Positions 39,494-48,982 of a DNA stretch of 64,000 nt are shown here, one piece after another. The stretch covers positions 3,534,001 through 3,598,000 of the forward strand of contig AP018281.1 of NCBI GenBank assembly GCA_002368355.1, read 5' to 3'. The notes beneath the pieces were generated by a model that saw nothing but the letters and a program-made list of their open reading frames with translations, made no database searches and was not told where the DNA came from. This DNA is from Chondrocystis sp. NIES-4102 (lineage in GTDB: Bacteria > Cyanobacteriota > Cyanobacteriia > Cyanobacteriales > Xenococcaceae). Position 1 is the first letter of the stretch, and every line of letters begins with the position of its first letter. Made by a program: the position numbers and the translations under genes.

Positions 39494-40828
39494 ATGTCCA
39501 GCATTTTTTTATCTTTTGTTGGTAATCAAGATCCAGGTTCAGATAGAAATGGTCAAGAAGGGTCAATTGTAACTTTAATCCGTCATTTATTAGAGCAAAA
39601 GCATGACATAAAAAAGATCTTTCTTCTATATACTTTTGGAACAAAAGAAGCTGCTAAATTAACTAAAGAATGGTTGTTATTATTATTAACTATCCCTCCA
39701 GAAAAGATAGAAATAATTGCAGTAGATGAGCAACTATCCCAAGATCCCATCAATTTATTATTAGCAGTCCAAGAAGCCAGAAAAGCGATCGCACGCGCCC
39801 AAGAGGAATTATTACCAGGCGATCGTTTGGAATTTAATTCTTCTTCAGGTACTCCTGCAATGAAAAGTTCCTGGAGTATTATTCAAGCATCGGGATTAGC
39901 TTTTAATACCCATCTTTGGCAGGTTAGAGATCCTGAGAGAAAATTAGATCATCAACAACAAGTATTTGAATCGGATATTAGTGTTTTAAAGAAAACTATT
40001 GATCTTCAAACTATCAAAAAACAATTAGCTGTTTATAATTATAATGGTGCGTTAACTACTCTTAACGCTAGCAATTTAATAGATAATTCCGATAGTAATG
40101 ATAATCTGATCATTGATTTATTAAAATCTGCTTCCCTACGTTTAAATTCTGCTTTTGAATCTAGTTTTAATATAATCAAAAAACATGAGCATTTACTAGA
40201 CGAATATTTTTGGCAACAAAGTAAAAATCTAAGGGATAGACAACACGGAGAAATTCTTAAAGAAATTTACTTTCAAGCAGAAATTAAAGCTAAAAATGAG
40301 GATTATTCAGAATTACTAGTAAAAATATTTGTTTTTCAAGAAAGTGTTTTATTCTATCTACTAAAGCAACATTTATTACCCAGGCAAGATATTAATTTAG
40401 CAATGAATGACAACTTGAAGAATAAATTAACTGCTGCCATTCAAAGCTACGCTCAAGGTGATTTACAAAAATATCTCAATAACTACAGATTAGCTAACGG
40501 TCAAAAGCTGCTGATCAATAATAATTATAATCGTACAGTAATGACAGTTATTATTCAATACTGCTGCAAAAATAATAGCAAAATAATTAATTTACTCAAT
40601 AAATTTGAGCGCTATTGTCAACAAAGAAACGAATACATTCATCAACTAAAAGGCATAGATAAACTGGAAGCAGAAACAATCTTAAAAGATCTGAATGAAA
40701 TCCTAAAATTCTTAACAATTGAAACAAAAAATAAACCTTTCGAGTTGATCAATCAAACAATAGAGCAATTACTAGAAAAAAACCAAGAAATATCTAATAA
40801 TAATCACCAACTAGAAAACAAAAAATAG
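39494..40828 (+). CDS. CARF-HEPN ribonuclease, Csm6/Csx1-like
   Basis: 444 residues. The N-terminal part (1-170) is a CARF-type domain: SSIFLSFVGNQDPGS, and the ligand loop SSSGTPAM (116-123) as in Csm6/Csx1. After a helical linker the C-terminal HEPN domain ends with RNEYIH, an R-x4-H motif (Arg378, His383). Known proteins of this kind bind cyclic oligoadenylate made by Cas10 and then degrade RNA nonspecifically, causing dormancy or death. It starts seven bases after the fused RAMP gene, so it is in the same operon. Which ring size activates it cannot be told. Confidence 0.88.
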   Translation: MSSIFLSFVGNQDPGSDRNGQEGSIVTLIRHLLEQKHDIKKIFLLYTFGTKEAAKLTKEWLLLLLTIPPEKIEIIAVDEQLSQDPINLLLAVQEARKAIARAQEELLPGDRLEFNSSSGTPAMKSSWSIIQASGLAFNTHLWQVRDPERKLDHQQQVFESDISVLKKTIDLQTIKKQLAVYNYNGALTTLNASNLIDNSDSNDNLIIDLLKSASLRLNSAFESSFNIIKKHEHLLDEYFWQQSKNLRDRQHGEILKEIYFQAEIKAKNEDYSELLVKIFVFQESVLFYLLKQHLLPRQDINLAMNDNLKNKLTAAIQSYAQGDLQKYLNNYRLANGQKLLINNNYNRTVMTVIIQYCCKNNSKIINLLNKFERYCQQRNEYIHQLKGIDKLEAETILKDLNEILKFLTIETKNKPFELINQTIEQLLEKNQEISNNNHQLENKK

Positions 40829-41547
40829 ATCAAAGGAGCAAAAGCGATCGCCGGCAAAAAAGAACCGACCCGAATTTTAACAACTTCCAACAAATTACAA
40901 CCGATACCCATAATAATTAATCCGCCAATACCAGTAACAATTAAAACATAAGGATTGTGATCAGATTGAGGAACAGAATTAGCTATCAAACCCACAACTA
41001 AAGATAAACCTCCCTGATAAAACAAAATAATTAAAGTGGAAAAACCAACACCAACGCCGTAAATATTAGCAAGAGCGATAGAAATTACGCCATCCATTGT
41101 AGCCTTAATAGTTAATAAAGTATCATCACCATTTAAGCCATTATTAAAACTACCTATCAGAGTCATTGGGCCGACACAAAACAACAAACTACTAGCAACA
41201 AATCCTTCAGTAAATAATCCTTGACCTCGAAACTTTTGCTTCAACCAATCACCCACTGACGTAAGCTTTTCTTCAATTGCTAACAATTCACCAACCACAC
41301 CACCTAATACTATTGCCAGTAACCCAAAAATAGCCCCATCAATCCCTGCTGCTTCAACCTTACTAAGGCTATTTGCCATACTAATACCAATCCAAATAGT
41401 AAGCAAACCGACTCCCTGAGTAATAATAGTTTGTATTTTAGAAGAAAGACGACCTTGCAGTAACAAACCAAAACTTGTACCAATTAAAACGGTAAAAACA
41501 TTAATCCAAGTACCACTAGTTTTAGCCCAAAAGTCTAAATTTGCCAT
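40804..41547 (-). CDS. DUF554 family membrane protein
   Basis: 247 residues with about seven helices; INVFTVLIGTSFGLLLQGRL at the start and the repeated GLLTIWIGI, VLGGVVGELL, CVGPMTLIGSFNNGL motifs are typical. Members are thought to be transporters but no substrate is established. Its C-terminal 25 bp overlap the end of the CARF-HEPN gene on the other strand. It marks the right edge of the CRISPR island. Confidence 0.88.
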   Translation of the reverse strand: MANLDFWAKTSGTWINVFTVLIGTSFGLLLQGRLSSKIQTIITQGVGLLTIWIGISMANSLSKVEAAGIDGAIFGLLAIVLGGVVGELLAIEEKLTSVGDWLKQKFRGQGLFTEGFVASSLLFCVGPMTLIGSFNNGLNGDDTLLTIKATMDGVISIALANIYGVGVGFSTLIILFYQGGLSLVVGLIANSVPQSDHNPYVLIVTGIGGLIIMGIGCNLLEVVKIRVGSFLPAIAFAPLIYFLFSSW

Positions 41548-41610
41548 GTAGGCTCAAAAAGATAATCTAATATATAAGCAAGCTAATTTTAAATCCAGGA
41601 GCAACAATAA

Positions 41611-41847
41611 TTGAAAAAAATATTATTATGGCTGATTTTAGGTTATCGTCGCCTTATTTCCCCCTTGTTTCCTCCAAGCTGTCGCTTTCAACCCACCTGT
41701 TCACAATACGCCCTAGAAGCCATTACCCTACACGGGACTATTAAGGGTAGCTATCTTGCGCTAAAGAGAATATTACGCTGTCATCCTTTTCATCCTGGAG
41801 GTTATGATCCTGTACCAAAATCAGCAACCAAAACCGAGGTGAATTAG
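41611..41847 (+). CDS. yidD: Membrane protein insertion efficiency factor
   Basis: 78 residues with the YidD signature: [35 protein letters not shown] and [13 protein letters not shown], including the three cysteines at positions 28, 34 and 59. It assists YidC/Sec insertion at the inner face of the membrane. TTG start at 41611 with AGGAG twelve bases before it. It is 46 bp before the ABC permease and divergent from DUF554. Confidence 0.93.
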   Translation: MKKILLWLILGYRRLISPLFPPSCRFQPTCSQYALEAITLHGTIKGSYLALKRILRCHPFHPGGYDPVPKSATKTEVN

Positions 41848-41892
41848 CTATAATGCGCAGCAGACTTACGCCAGCTAAGGGATAATCAAGTT

Positions 41893-42774
41893 ATGACCAC
41901 TACTAAAATAAAAGTTAGATCACCGCTTCAATTTCGTCCCAGCTTATCCCAAACCCTAACCATCATAGGACTAACCATCACCCTAATCTATCTGGCGATC
42001 GCTCTTTTTGCGCCAACCTTGCAAAGTATCGGCTGGTTACAAAACCCCAATGAAGCCTTAGCCAACCCAATAGATCAAGTACCAGGTGTAGATTACTGGT
42101 TTGGGACAACTCGCCAAGGATATGATGTCTTTTCTCGAACCTTATTTGGCACACGCGCAGCATTTCAAGTTGTTTTTCTCGCCACTACAATTAGTTTACT
42201 CCTAGGTGTTCCCCTGGGTTTAATTAGTGGTTATTTAGGGGGTAGAATCGACAAGATTTTACTTTTCATCATGGATACCATCTACACTTTACCTGGGCTT
42301 CTATTATCCATCACCTTAGCCTTTGTAGTTGGTCAAGGAGTAAAAAACGCAGCCTTAGCCTTAAGTATTGCCTACATTCCTCAATACTATCGTTTAGTTC
42401 GCAACCATACCACAAGTGTCAAAACCGAATTGTTTATTGAAGCAGCCCAAGCTATGGGTGCATCCACCAGCAGAATTTTATCCCGCTATTTATTTTTTAA
42501 TGTAATTCAAAGTGTCCCAGTCTTATTTACTCTCAATGCTGCCGATGCTATTCTTATTCTTGGTGGCTTAGGTTTTCTTGGGTTAGGACTACCTCCTGAA
42601 ATACCAGAATGGGGTCATGACCTGCGTTTAGCTCTCGATGCTTTACCTACAGGAATTTGGTGGTCAGCTACTTTTCCAGGGTTAGCAATGACTATTATGG
42701 TCACGGGTTTATCATTATTGGGAGAAGGTTTGAGCGATTTATTAAGTCATAATAGACGCAAGGACGTAAATTAG
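41893..42774 (+). CDS. ABC transporter permease, dipeptide/oligopeptide type (DppC-like)
   Basis: 293 residues with six helices. The family signs are PGVDYWFGTTRQGYDVFSRTLFGTRAAF at the N-terminus, and the EAA loop FIEAAQAMGASTSRILSRYLF that docks to the ATPase. Near the end GFLGLGLPPEIPEWGHDL is the usual DppC closing motif. It imports peptides or a nickel/opine-like solute. No partner ATPase, binding protein or second permease is adjacent, so the transporter is split across the genome. Confidence 0.88.
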   Translation: MTTTKIKVRSPLQFRPSLSQTLTIIGLTITLIYLAIALFAPTLQSIGWLQNPNEALANPIDQVPGVDYWFGTTRQGYDVFSRTLFGTRAAFQVVFLATTISLLLGVPLGLISGYLGGRIDKILLFIMDTIYTLPGLLLSITLAFVVGQGVKNAALALSIAYIPQYYRLVRNHTTSVKTELFIEAAQAMGASTSRILSRYLFFNVIQSVPVLFTLNAADAILILGGLGFLGLGLPPEIPEWGHDLRLALDALPTGIWWSATFPGLAMTIMVTGLSLLGEGLSDLLSHNRRKDVN

Positions 42775-42798
42775 CACCGACACATAGGAAGGGGTAGA

Positions 42799-43560
42799 TT
42801 ACAAAAAATTAAAATGCCTTAACCCTTCTAAAATGCCACCTGCACAAGCAGACTGGGCTAAATAAATATTGTCTTTTTTATTTTTAGCATACCACTCCAA
42901 CAATTCTGGCTTGGCATTACCCACAATTAAACCTTTTTCTTGTCCCTCAAACATCGACGTATCATTGCCAGAGTCACCACATACTATAGTTTGATCTGGT
43001 GAAACACCCCACCGTTGACGCAAGAATTGAACAGCTAACCCTTTGTCGCCATTTTCTGGCAAAAGATCTAAATCTTGACCAGCACTGTAGATTAATTTAA
43101 GATTATAGCCTCTAGCACTCAAGGCAGATTTCAGTTCGCTGATCGTTGTTTCGGCAACCGCTTGCGCCAAATAGTAGCTAATTTTAAAAGGATTTTGTTC
43201 CGATTTAGGTTGACATTGTAAAGCTGTAAATTGATTAGCTATCTCAACTATTTCCGCTCTATCCCAACCTTTTGCTAGAATTTTTGCCCATTCCTCATCA
43301 TATTCTTCTAAATTTTGCTCAAAATACATCTCTGTTCCCACAGAAGTAATTAAAGCATTTGGAGGTAATAAAGATTTAGCTTCAGCGAGTAAACTATAAA
43401 GATAAAGCGATCGCCCTGTAGCGTAAACAATTTTACTATTATATTTTTGCCGATGATTAGCCAATTCCTCATTGAGTTGTGCTAAGGCTTGATCATCTCC
43501 TACTAAGGTATTGTCTAGATCGCTTATAAATAAAAAGGGACTCATACTAGGGACAGCCAT
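42799..43560 (-). CDS. Sucrose-phosphate phosphatase
   Basis: A HAD hydrolase of the SPP family, about 253 residues from ATG 43560 (ATG 43545, MSPFLFISDLDNTL, is equally good). It carries the HAD nucleophile motif ISDLDNTL, YATGR, the KISYYL substrate loop, and the final VCGDSGNDTSMFE. It completes sucrose synthesis, a compatible solute and carbon sink in cyanobacteria. No sucrose-phosphate synthase is adjacent. A TTG at 43572 in frame is less likely. Confidence 0.88.
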   Translation of the reverse strand: MAVPSMSPFLFISDLDNTLVGDDQALAQLNEELANHRQKYNSKIVYATGRSLYLYSLLAEAKSLLPPNALITSVGTEMYFEQNLEEYDEEWAKILAKGWDRAEIVEIANQFTALQCQPKSEQNPFKISYYLAQAVAETTISELKSALSARGYNLKLIYSAGQDLDLLPENGDKGLAVQFLRQRWGVSPDQTIVCGDSGNDTSMFEGQEKGLIVGNAKPELLEWYAKNKKDNIYLAQSACAGGILEGLRHFNFL

Positions 43561-43572
43561 AAAAATATTCAA

Positions 43573-43902
43573 ACTTTAAAATAGCAACAAGAGATTTTAT
43601 ATACACATAACTATATAAACACTCTGTTTAGGAAATTGGGAATTAAAATTACTCAAATATCTAAAAATATTCTCAAGTGTGAATACTATCTTACTGTGAT
43701 AATCGCCAATCTTAATTTTTAAGGCGATCTTTAATTGCGTTTATCTAAAAATAATTTCCCTCGGTTTTTGTAAACAAACTCAAGAAAATATCTTAGAAAT
43801 TAATTTGACTCTTTACAATTGCCAACACAAACTGGTTAGCTGGAGAATGGCTACAAAATATATATTGATATTTAATTTTTAGGCAACAAGAGGACTCAGA
43901 TT
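43573..43902. other. Divergent intergenic region SPP-ccmP
   Basis: 330 bp, AT-rich, holding the promoters of the phosphatase and of ccmP. No ORF or strong palindrome was seen. GGCGATCTTTAAT near 43723 is a partial HIP1 only. Confidence 0.4.
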
Positions 43903-44544
43903 TTGGGCGTAGAACTTCGTAGTTATGTATATTTAGATAGATTGCAATCCCAACACGCAGCTTATATAGGCACTGTGGCATTAGGTTTTCTACCCTTACC
44001 AGGAGATGCTTCTTTATGGATTGAAATATCCCCTGGGATAGAAATAAATCGTATTACAGATGTCGCTCTTAAATCCGCCGTAGTTCGTCCAGGAGTACAG
44101 TTTGTTGAAAGACTTTATGGATTATTAGAGATTCATTCAAATAGGCAGGGAGAGGTCAAAGCTGCGGGCAAGGCTATCCTAGAAGCGTTGGGAGTCAGCC
44201 AACAAGATAGTTTGAAGCCTCAAGTAGTTTCTAGTCAAATTATTCGTAATATCGATGCTTATCAAGCACAATTAATTAATCGTAACCGCAGAGGACAATT
44301 ACTACTTGAAGGACAAACATTATATGTCTTAGAAGTACAACCAGCAGCCTATGCAGCCTTAGCAGCTAACGAAGCGGAAAAAGCAGCTTTAATTAACATT
44401 CTTCAGGTAACCGCAGTAGGAAGCTTTGGCAGATTATATCTAGGGGGAGAAGAAAGAGATATTATTGCAGGATCAGCAGCAGCCTTAGAAGCTCTGGCAA
44501 ATGTTCGTGGCAGAGAAACTCTAAGCTTGAAAAAAAATGAGTAG
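43903..44544 (+). CDS. ccmP: Carboxysome shell protein CcmP (tandem BMC domain)
   Basis: 213 residues formed by two tandem BMC domains (about 1-105 and 108-213). [46 protein letters not shown] and the second-domain [25 protein letters not shown] are family hallmarks. It forms trimers with a gated pore in the carboxysome shell and probably passes larger metabolites such as RuBP or 3-PGA. TTG start with AGAGGA about nine bases upstream. It is away from the main ccm cluster, as is known for this gene. Confidence 0.92.
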   Translation: MGVELRSYVYLDRLQSQHAAYIGTVALGFLPLPGDASLWIEISPGIEINRITDVALKSAVVRPGVQFVERLYGLLEIHSNRQGEVKAAGKAILEALGVSQQDSLKPQVVSSQIIRNIDAYQAQLINRNRRGQLLLEGQTLYVLEVQPAAYAALAANEAEKAALINILQVTAVGSFGRLYLGGEERDIIAGSAAALEALANVRGRETLSLKKNE

Positions 44545-44623
44545 ATATATAGTTAAAATTTGGTAACTTAACCGAGATAATAAAAAATAATAATAATGCG
44601 ATCGCGCTATTGCGAGTAATTAA

Positions 44624-45520
44624 GTGGCAAATCTTGAATATCTTAATAAATTAAAACAAGGAGCAACTAATTGGTTAAATTGGTTAAACCATCATAATCA
44701 ATTCAATATAGATTTAATAAATGCTGATCTGCGAGGGGTTGATTTAACAGAAGTTTATTTAGTTAAGGCAGATTTAACAGGAGCAAATTTAACTAATGCC
44801 AATATTAGAGGGGCAAATCTAACAGGAGCTAATTTACAGTTTGCTCAACTGAGTGATGTTTGTCTCCATCAAGCCAATTTAACAGGAGTGAATTTACAAT
44901 CTGCTTGTTTAACTGAAGCTGATTTAACAGGAGCTAATTTAATTGGCTCTGATTTAAGAGTGGTTAAAGCACAATACGCTAATTTTACCCAAGCTAACCT
45001 CATTGGCACTTCCCTAAGACAGGCGCAATTACCCCAGGCAAATTTTATACAGGCTAAACTTAATCGTGCTAATTTTAGCGAAACTAATTTAGCTAAAGCG
45101 ATTTTTAATCAAGCAGATTTATCAGGGGCAAACTTTTTTGAGGCAGAAGCACAATCAGCTAGTTTTTATCAAGCAAATTTATATCGAGTCAATGCGGTAT
45201 CTACTCATCTTAGTCATGGTTATTTTTTAGCTAGTAATTTACTAGAAGCTAAATTAGTTAACTGTGATTTACGCTGGGCAAATCTGAGTTATACAGATAT
45301 GACACAAGCGAATCTAGAAGGAGCTAAGTTACGTGGCGCAAATCTCAGGGGCGCAAATCTAACAGGCGCAAATCTCAGGGGTGCAAATCTCAGGGGTGCA
45401 AATCTCAAAGGGACTAACTTGAGTGGAGCTAATTTGCAGGGGGTGGATATTGAAGAAACAGATCTTAATAAGGCTATATTAACAGGCGCGATTATGCCTG
45501 ATGAGAATCTCCATTTCTAA
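44624..45520 (+). CDS. Pentapeptide-repeat protein
   Basis: 298 residues with about 45 A(D/N)LXX units and no signal peptide. The helix-starting N-terminal cap MANLEYLNKLKQGATNWLNW is followed by DLRGVDLTEVYLVKADLTGA and regular repeats to the end. At the DNA level the last part is a nearly perfect 15-bp tandem repeat. It is cytosolic and its role is unknown; some relatives bind DNA gyrase, but nothing here shows that. GTG start at 44624. Confidence 0.88.
   Translation: MANLEYLNKLKQGATNWLNWLNHHNQFNIDLINADLRGVDLTEVYLVKADLTGANLTNANIRGANLTGANLQFAQLSDVCLHQANLTGVNLQSACLTEADLTGANLIGSDLRVVKAQYANFTQANLIGTSLRQAQLPQANFIQAKLNRANFSETNLAKAIFNQADLSGANFFEAEAQSASFYQANLYRVNAVSTHLSHGYFLASNLLEAKLVNCDLRWANLSYTDMTQANLEGAKLRGANLRGANLTGANLRGANLRGANLKGTNLSGANLQGVDIEETDLNKAILTGAIMPDENLHF
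45335..45409. repeat. 15-bp tandem repeat in the pentapeptide gene
   Basis: Five units of GGCGCAAATCTCAGG, each one pentapeptide (GANLR or GANLT), differing in at most a few bases. Such near-identity suggests recent slippage or unequal crossing over within the gene. Confidence 0.85.
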
Positions 45521-45661
45521 TTTAGCAACGGCACAGGCGATTGATTGAGGGCGTGAATTGCTCCTAAATCCTTCCTCAACCCTTCCCTCTGTTGATTAGT
45601 AGCAGTGATCAAACGAGCTTAAATCGTTATTTTTCGACTTTTCTATACTAAAAAAAAAAAA

Positions 45662-45690
45662 TTGCACTCCAGATGTCCATACTGTATGAT
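45662..45690 (+). promoter_or_regulatory. Sigma-70 type promoter of the tRNA-Leu gene
   Basis: TTGCAC (45662-45667) and TATGAT (45685-45690) with a 17-bp spacer, about 45 bp before the tRNA. This is the best promoter-like pair I found in the window. Confidence 0.6.
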
Positions 45691-45735
45691 ATATTAGTCT
45701 TTGTTGAAAAAATGTTTTCAGCAATACCCATACCA

Positions 45736-45821
45736 GGGGGTATGGCGGAATCGGTAGACGCTACGGATTTAAAATCCGTTGACCGTAAAAGGTCGTAAGA
45801 GTTCAAGTCTCTTTACCCCCA
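45736..45821 (+). tRNA. tRNA-Leu (anticodon UAA), without intron
   Basis: 86 nt with acceptor stem GGGGGTA/TACCCCC, anticodon stem ACGGA/TCCGT around loop TTTAAAA (anticodon TAA at 45770-45772), a long class II variable arm, and TTCAAGT in the T loop. CCA is not encoded. The anticodon loop is contiguous, so the group I intron typical of many cyanobacterial tRNA-Leu(UAA) genes is missing. Confidence 0.95.
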
Positions 45822-46208
45822 CTCGTATAATTTGTATTAGATTCAAGCCAGGCTATTATGTTTGTGTGTATTAGCTAATTAATGTTTAATACAAAATCAA
45901 TTTAATTAACTATAGTAATAACTCAACTAGAAAATCTTGGCAGTTTAACGAGATAGTTATAAATATCAAGTTTGTATATTAATGGTGCTATTTACCTTTT
46001 GAGTAAGATCTGTTGACATAATATAGTACAATTAGCATTCAATTTCCCTAGCAGATAGTCTAAGTAACAAAAGTATTAAGCAGCCAAATCATCAAGGTAT
46101 TGTGTTAGATTTTTTTTAAGCTAACAAGCATTATTTTTAGTAAACGCCTAATAAAAACTCAATACTTGCAAACTTCTAACACAATTAAATTAAATATTAT
46201 TTCCCTTA

Positions 46209-47198
46209 ATGCCAAACATCGACTATTTACGCATCAGTTTAATTGATAAATGTAATTTTCGTTGTCAATACTGTATGCCAGAATCTAGCAAACTAGATTA
46301 TCTGCTAAATCAGGAACTATTAACAAATGCCGAAATTGTTTCACTGGTGCAGAATGTTTTTATACCTCTGGGTTTTACTAAGTTGCGCCTAACTGGGGGC
46401 GAGCCTTTATTACGCCCTGGGGTTGTAGATTTGGTCAGGGAATTAGCAACATTAGGTAAAATTGAAGATATTGCCATAACTACTAACGGGTTTTTATTAG
46501 CTGATTTAGCACAGCCACTCTACGATGCAGGTTTAAAAAGAATTAATATTAGTCTAGATTCCTTAAACCCTGAAACATTTGATTTAATTATCGGCAATCA
46601 TGGTAAAAGTCGCTGGGAGCAAACCTGGTCGGGTATATTAACCGCCTATGATGTAGGATTTGACCCTTTAAAGCTAAATGTAGTGGTTATCCCTGGGGTA
46701 AATGACACAGAGGTTTTAGACTTAGCAGCTTTAAGTATTGAGCGCAACTGGCATATTCGTTTTATAGAATTTATGCCCATTGGTAATGCACAGCTATTTC
46801 AAGATAAAGCTTGGATCGATTCCCAACAGTTACGTGATTTAATTAGGCAAAAATGGGGCTTAATTGAATCTAATATAAAAGGAAACGGCCCTGCGGATGT
46901 CTTTAAAATTCCTAATGCCAAAGGTACTTTAGGATTTATCTCTCAAATGTCCGAATGCTTTTGCGATCGCTGTAATCGGGTGCGACTTTCAGCAGATGGT
47001 TGGTTACGCCCTTGTTTACTTAACGAAACTGGTCAAATTAATCTTAAAACTGCCCTGCGTAATGGTGTAGATTTGATTACATTACAGTCTCAAGTTAGTC
47101 AGTTATTAGCAATTAAATCTGAAATTAATTTTAAAGAGCGGGATTCTGGTACAGACAAAGGAAAGTATACCCGTACCATGTCCCAAATTGGAGGATGA
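46209..47198 (+). CDS. moaA: GTP 3',8-cyclase (molybdenum cofactor synthesis)
   Basis: 329 residues. Radical SAM motif CNFRCQYC (Cys15, Cys19, Cys22), SAM-binding [10 protein letters not shown], and the second 4Fe-4S cluster at [22 protein letters not shown]. It starts molybdopterin synthesis, needed for nitrate reductase. The C-terminal GG tail essential for activity is present (ending SQIGG). It is alone here with no other moa gene adjacent. A possible promoter, TTGAGT and TATAGT with a 17-bp gap, is at 45999-46027. Confidence 0.95.
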   Translation: MPNIDYLRISLIDKCNFRCQYCMPESSKLDYLLNQELLTNAEIVSLVQNVFIPLGFTKLRLTGGEPLLRPGVVDLVRELATLGKIEDIAITTNGFLLADLAQPLYDAGLKRINISLDSLNPETFDLIIGNHGKSRWEQTWSGILTAYDVGFDPLKLNVVVIPGVNDTEVLDLAALSIERNWHIRFIEFMPIGNAQLFQDKAWIDSQQLRDLIRQKWGLIESNIKGNGPADVFKIPNAKGTLGFISQMSECFCDRCNRVRLSADGWLRPCLLNETGQINLKTALRNGVDLITLQSQVSQLLAIKSEINFKERDSGTDKGKYTRTMSQIGG

Positions 47199-47327
47199 AA
47201 TCGGTATAACAAAAGAGGATACGCCAGGATGAAGAAGGTGATGGTACTATTTTAATCAAGTCTAGCTTGCAGCCTGGAGCTATGACTTAAAAATATATCA
47301 ATAAAGCCTTGGCATACCCAACGTTGA

Positions 47328-47936
47328 TTAAGCCATACGAGAATAATACTCAACAACTAGTAGTTCATTAACTTGAAGAGCTACCCATTCGCGCTCAATT
47401 ACGCCGTTTACTTTGCCTGTAAAAGTATTTTTATCAAATTCTAAATGGCTAGGTAGATTAGCTAAACCTGGGTATTCCATGTTAGTTTCTACCAACTTAC
47501 GAGAGCGATCGCGATCTCTTACTTTGATTACATCTCCAGGACGACATTGATAGCTAGCAATATTTACCACGCGATCATTAACTAATATATGTCCGTGACC
47601 AACTAACTGACGTGCAGCAGGAATAGTACCAGCCATACCCATACGGAAGATGGTATTATCTAAACGCATTTCTAGCAGTTCTAGTAGTGTTTGTCCTGTA
47701 GAACCTGCTACTCTACGAGCTTTACGAACATAACGAATTAGTTGTTGCTCAGTAACTCCGTAGTTAAAGCGTAGCTTTTGTTTTTCTTCTAGACGAATAC
47801 CGTATTCAGAACGTTTACGACGGTTTTGTCCATGTTGTCCTGGTGGATAAGCTTTACGAGGGCTTTTTCTAGATAGACCTGGTAAATCACCTAAACGGCG
47901 AACGATCCGCAAGCGCGGGCCTCTATAGCGAGACAT
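47328..47936 (-). CDS. rpsD: 30S ribosomal protein S4
   Basis: 202 residues, complete. [28 protein letters not shown] is the cyanobacterial and plastid N-terminus, [21 protein letters not shown] follows, and the S4 RNA-binding domain is [32 protein letters not shown]. It binds 16S rRNA early in assembly of the small subunit. It stands alone, as common in cyanobacteria. Confidence 0.98.
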   Translation of the reverse strand: MSRYRGPRLRIVRRLGDLPGLSRKSPRKAYPPGQHGQNRRKRSEYGIRLEEKQKLRFNYGVTEQQLIRYVRKARRVAGSTGQTLLELLEMRLDNTIFRMGMAGTIPAARQLVGHGHILVNDRVVNIASYQCRPGDVIKVRDRDRSRKLVETNMEYPGLANLPSHLEFDKNTFTGKVNGVIEREWVALQVNELLVVEYYSRMA

Positions 47937-48113
47937 ATAATTATTTCTCCTCTAAATTACAATTACAAAATATCTCCAAATATACCATCATACATCAATA
48001 TCGGAAATTATTCATGATCTAAGACGCATCAGGAATCCGCACAAGCAAGATTGATAAAAGATGATTTTTCTCTAGGATATTTTCATCCCTCTGTCTTTAA
48101 ACTCTAGCCTAGT

Positions 48114-48158
48114 ACAAGCGTACAAGCGTGACTACTACCTACTGACTAGTACAAGCGT
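48114..48158. repeat. ACAAGCGT direct repeats with STRR fragment
   Basis: ACAAGCGT occurs at 48114-48121, 48122-48129 and 48151-48158, with a CTACCTACT heptamer fragment between. The 340-bp gap from rpsD to the response regulator (47937-48276) contains nothing else recognised. Confidence 0.6.
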
Positions 48159-48276
48159 GCCTATGAACTAAACAACTAGCTAGCTGAAATTAATAATGTT
48201 TTAAAACTCAGTTAGTTAACAAAGTGGCAAATGAAAAGCTTAAAATGATCAAATCTAGGGATAATAGGCGTAGTTT

Positions 48277-48951
48277 ATGAGAATTTTATTGATAGAAGAC
48301 GAGCAAGGAATCGCTCAATTTATCACTCAAGGACTTAAAGAGGCAAGCTACATTATAGACAATGCTGAAGATGGTCAGGAAGGTCAAAAATATCTAGATA
48401 CCTATGAGTATGATCTTATTATTCTCGATATTATGTTGCCCAAAATTAGCGGTTTGCAATTACTGGCTAATATTCGAGCAGCAAACATATTAACACCTGT
48501 ATTACTATTAACTGCCAGAGATACAGTTGAAGATCGGGTAAAAGGTTTGGATTTGGGGGCAGATGATTATTTAGTTAAACCCTTTGCTTTTTCAGAATTA
48601 CTCGCCCGTTTACGTGCATTACAGCGTCGTCCGCCTCTACAATTTGACACCAGCTTACAAATTGGCGATTTAGTAATGGATACGGTTAAAAGGGAAGTTT
48701 ATAGAGGAGGAAACTTAATAACTTTAAGTCCTTTGGAGTATAGTTTATTAGAATATCTGATGCGAAATCGCGATCGCGTCTTAACTCGAACTCAAATTGG
48801 CGAGAAAGTATGGAATTTTGATTTTTTTAATAACTCTAATACAGTAGATGTCTATATTGGGTATTTACGCCGTAAGATTGATCGTGACCACTCTCAACCC
48901 TTGATTCATACAATTAGAGGTGTCGGTTATTGTTTGAAAACTTCATCATAA
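48277..48951 (+). CDS. OmpR-family response regulator of a two-component pair
   Basis: 224 residues. Receiver with Glu9/Asp10 (IEDEQG), phospho-acceptor Asp in IILDIMLPKISG, and DDYLVKPF; a winged helix follows with NTVDVYIGYLRRKIDRDHSQPLIHTIRGVGYCL. It is 31 bp upstream of its likely partner kinase on the same strand. Target genes are unknown; metal or oxidative stress are common for this subgroup but nothing here proves it. Confidence 0.93.
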   Translation: MRILLIEDEQGIAQFITQGLKEASYIIDNAEDGQEGQKYLDTYEYDLIILDIMLPKISGLQLLANIRAANILTPVLLLTARDTVEDRVKGLDLGADDYLVKPFAFSELLARLRALQRRPPLQFDTSLQIGDLVMDTVKREVYRGGNLITLSPLEYSLLEYLMRNRDRVLTRTQIGEKVWNFDFFNNSNTVDVYIGYLRRKIDRDHSQPLIHTIRGVGYCLKTSS

Positions 48952-48982
48952 TTTTTAAGCTTTAAGATCTGAGGTAAACAGC

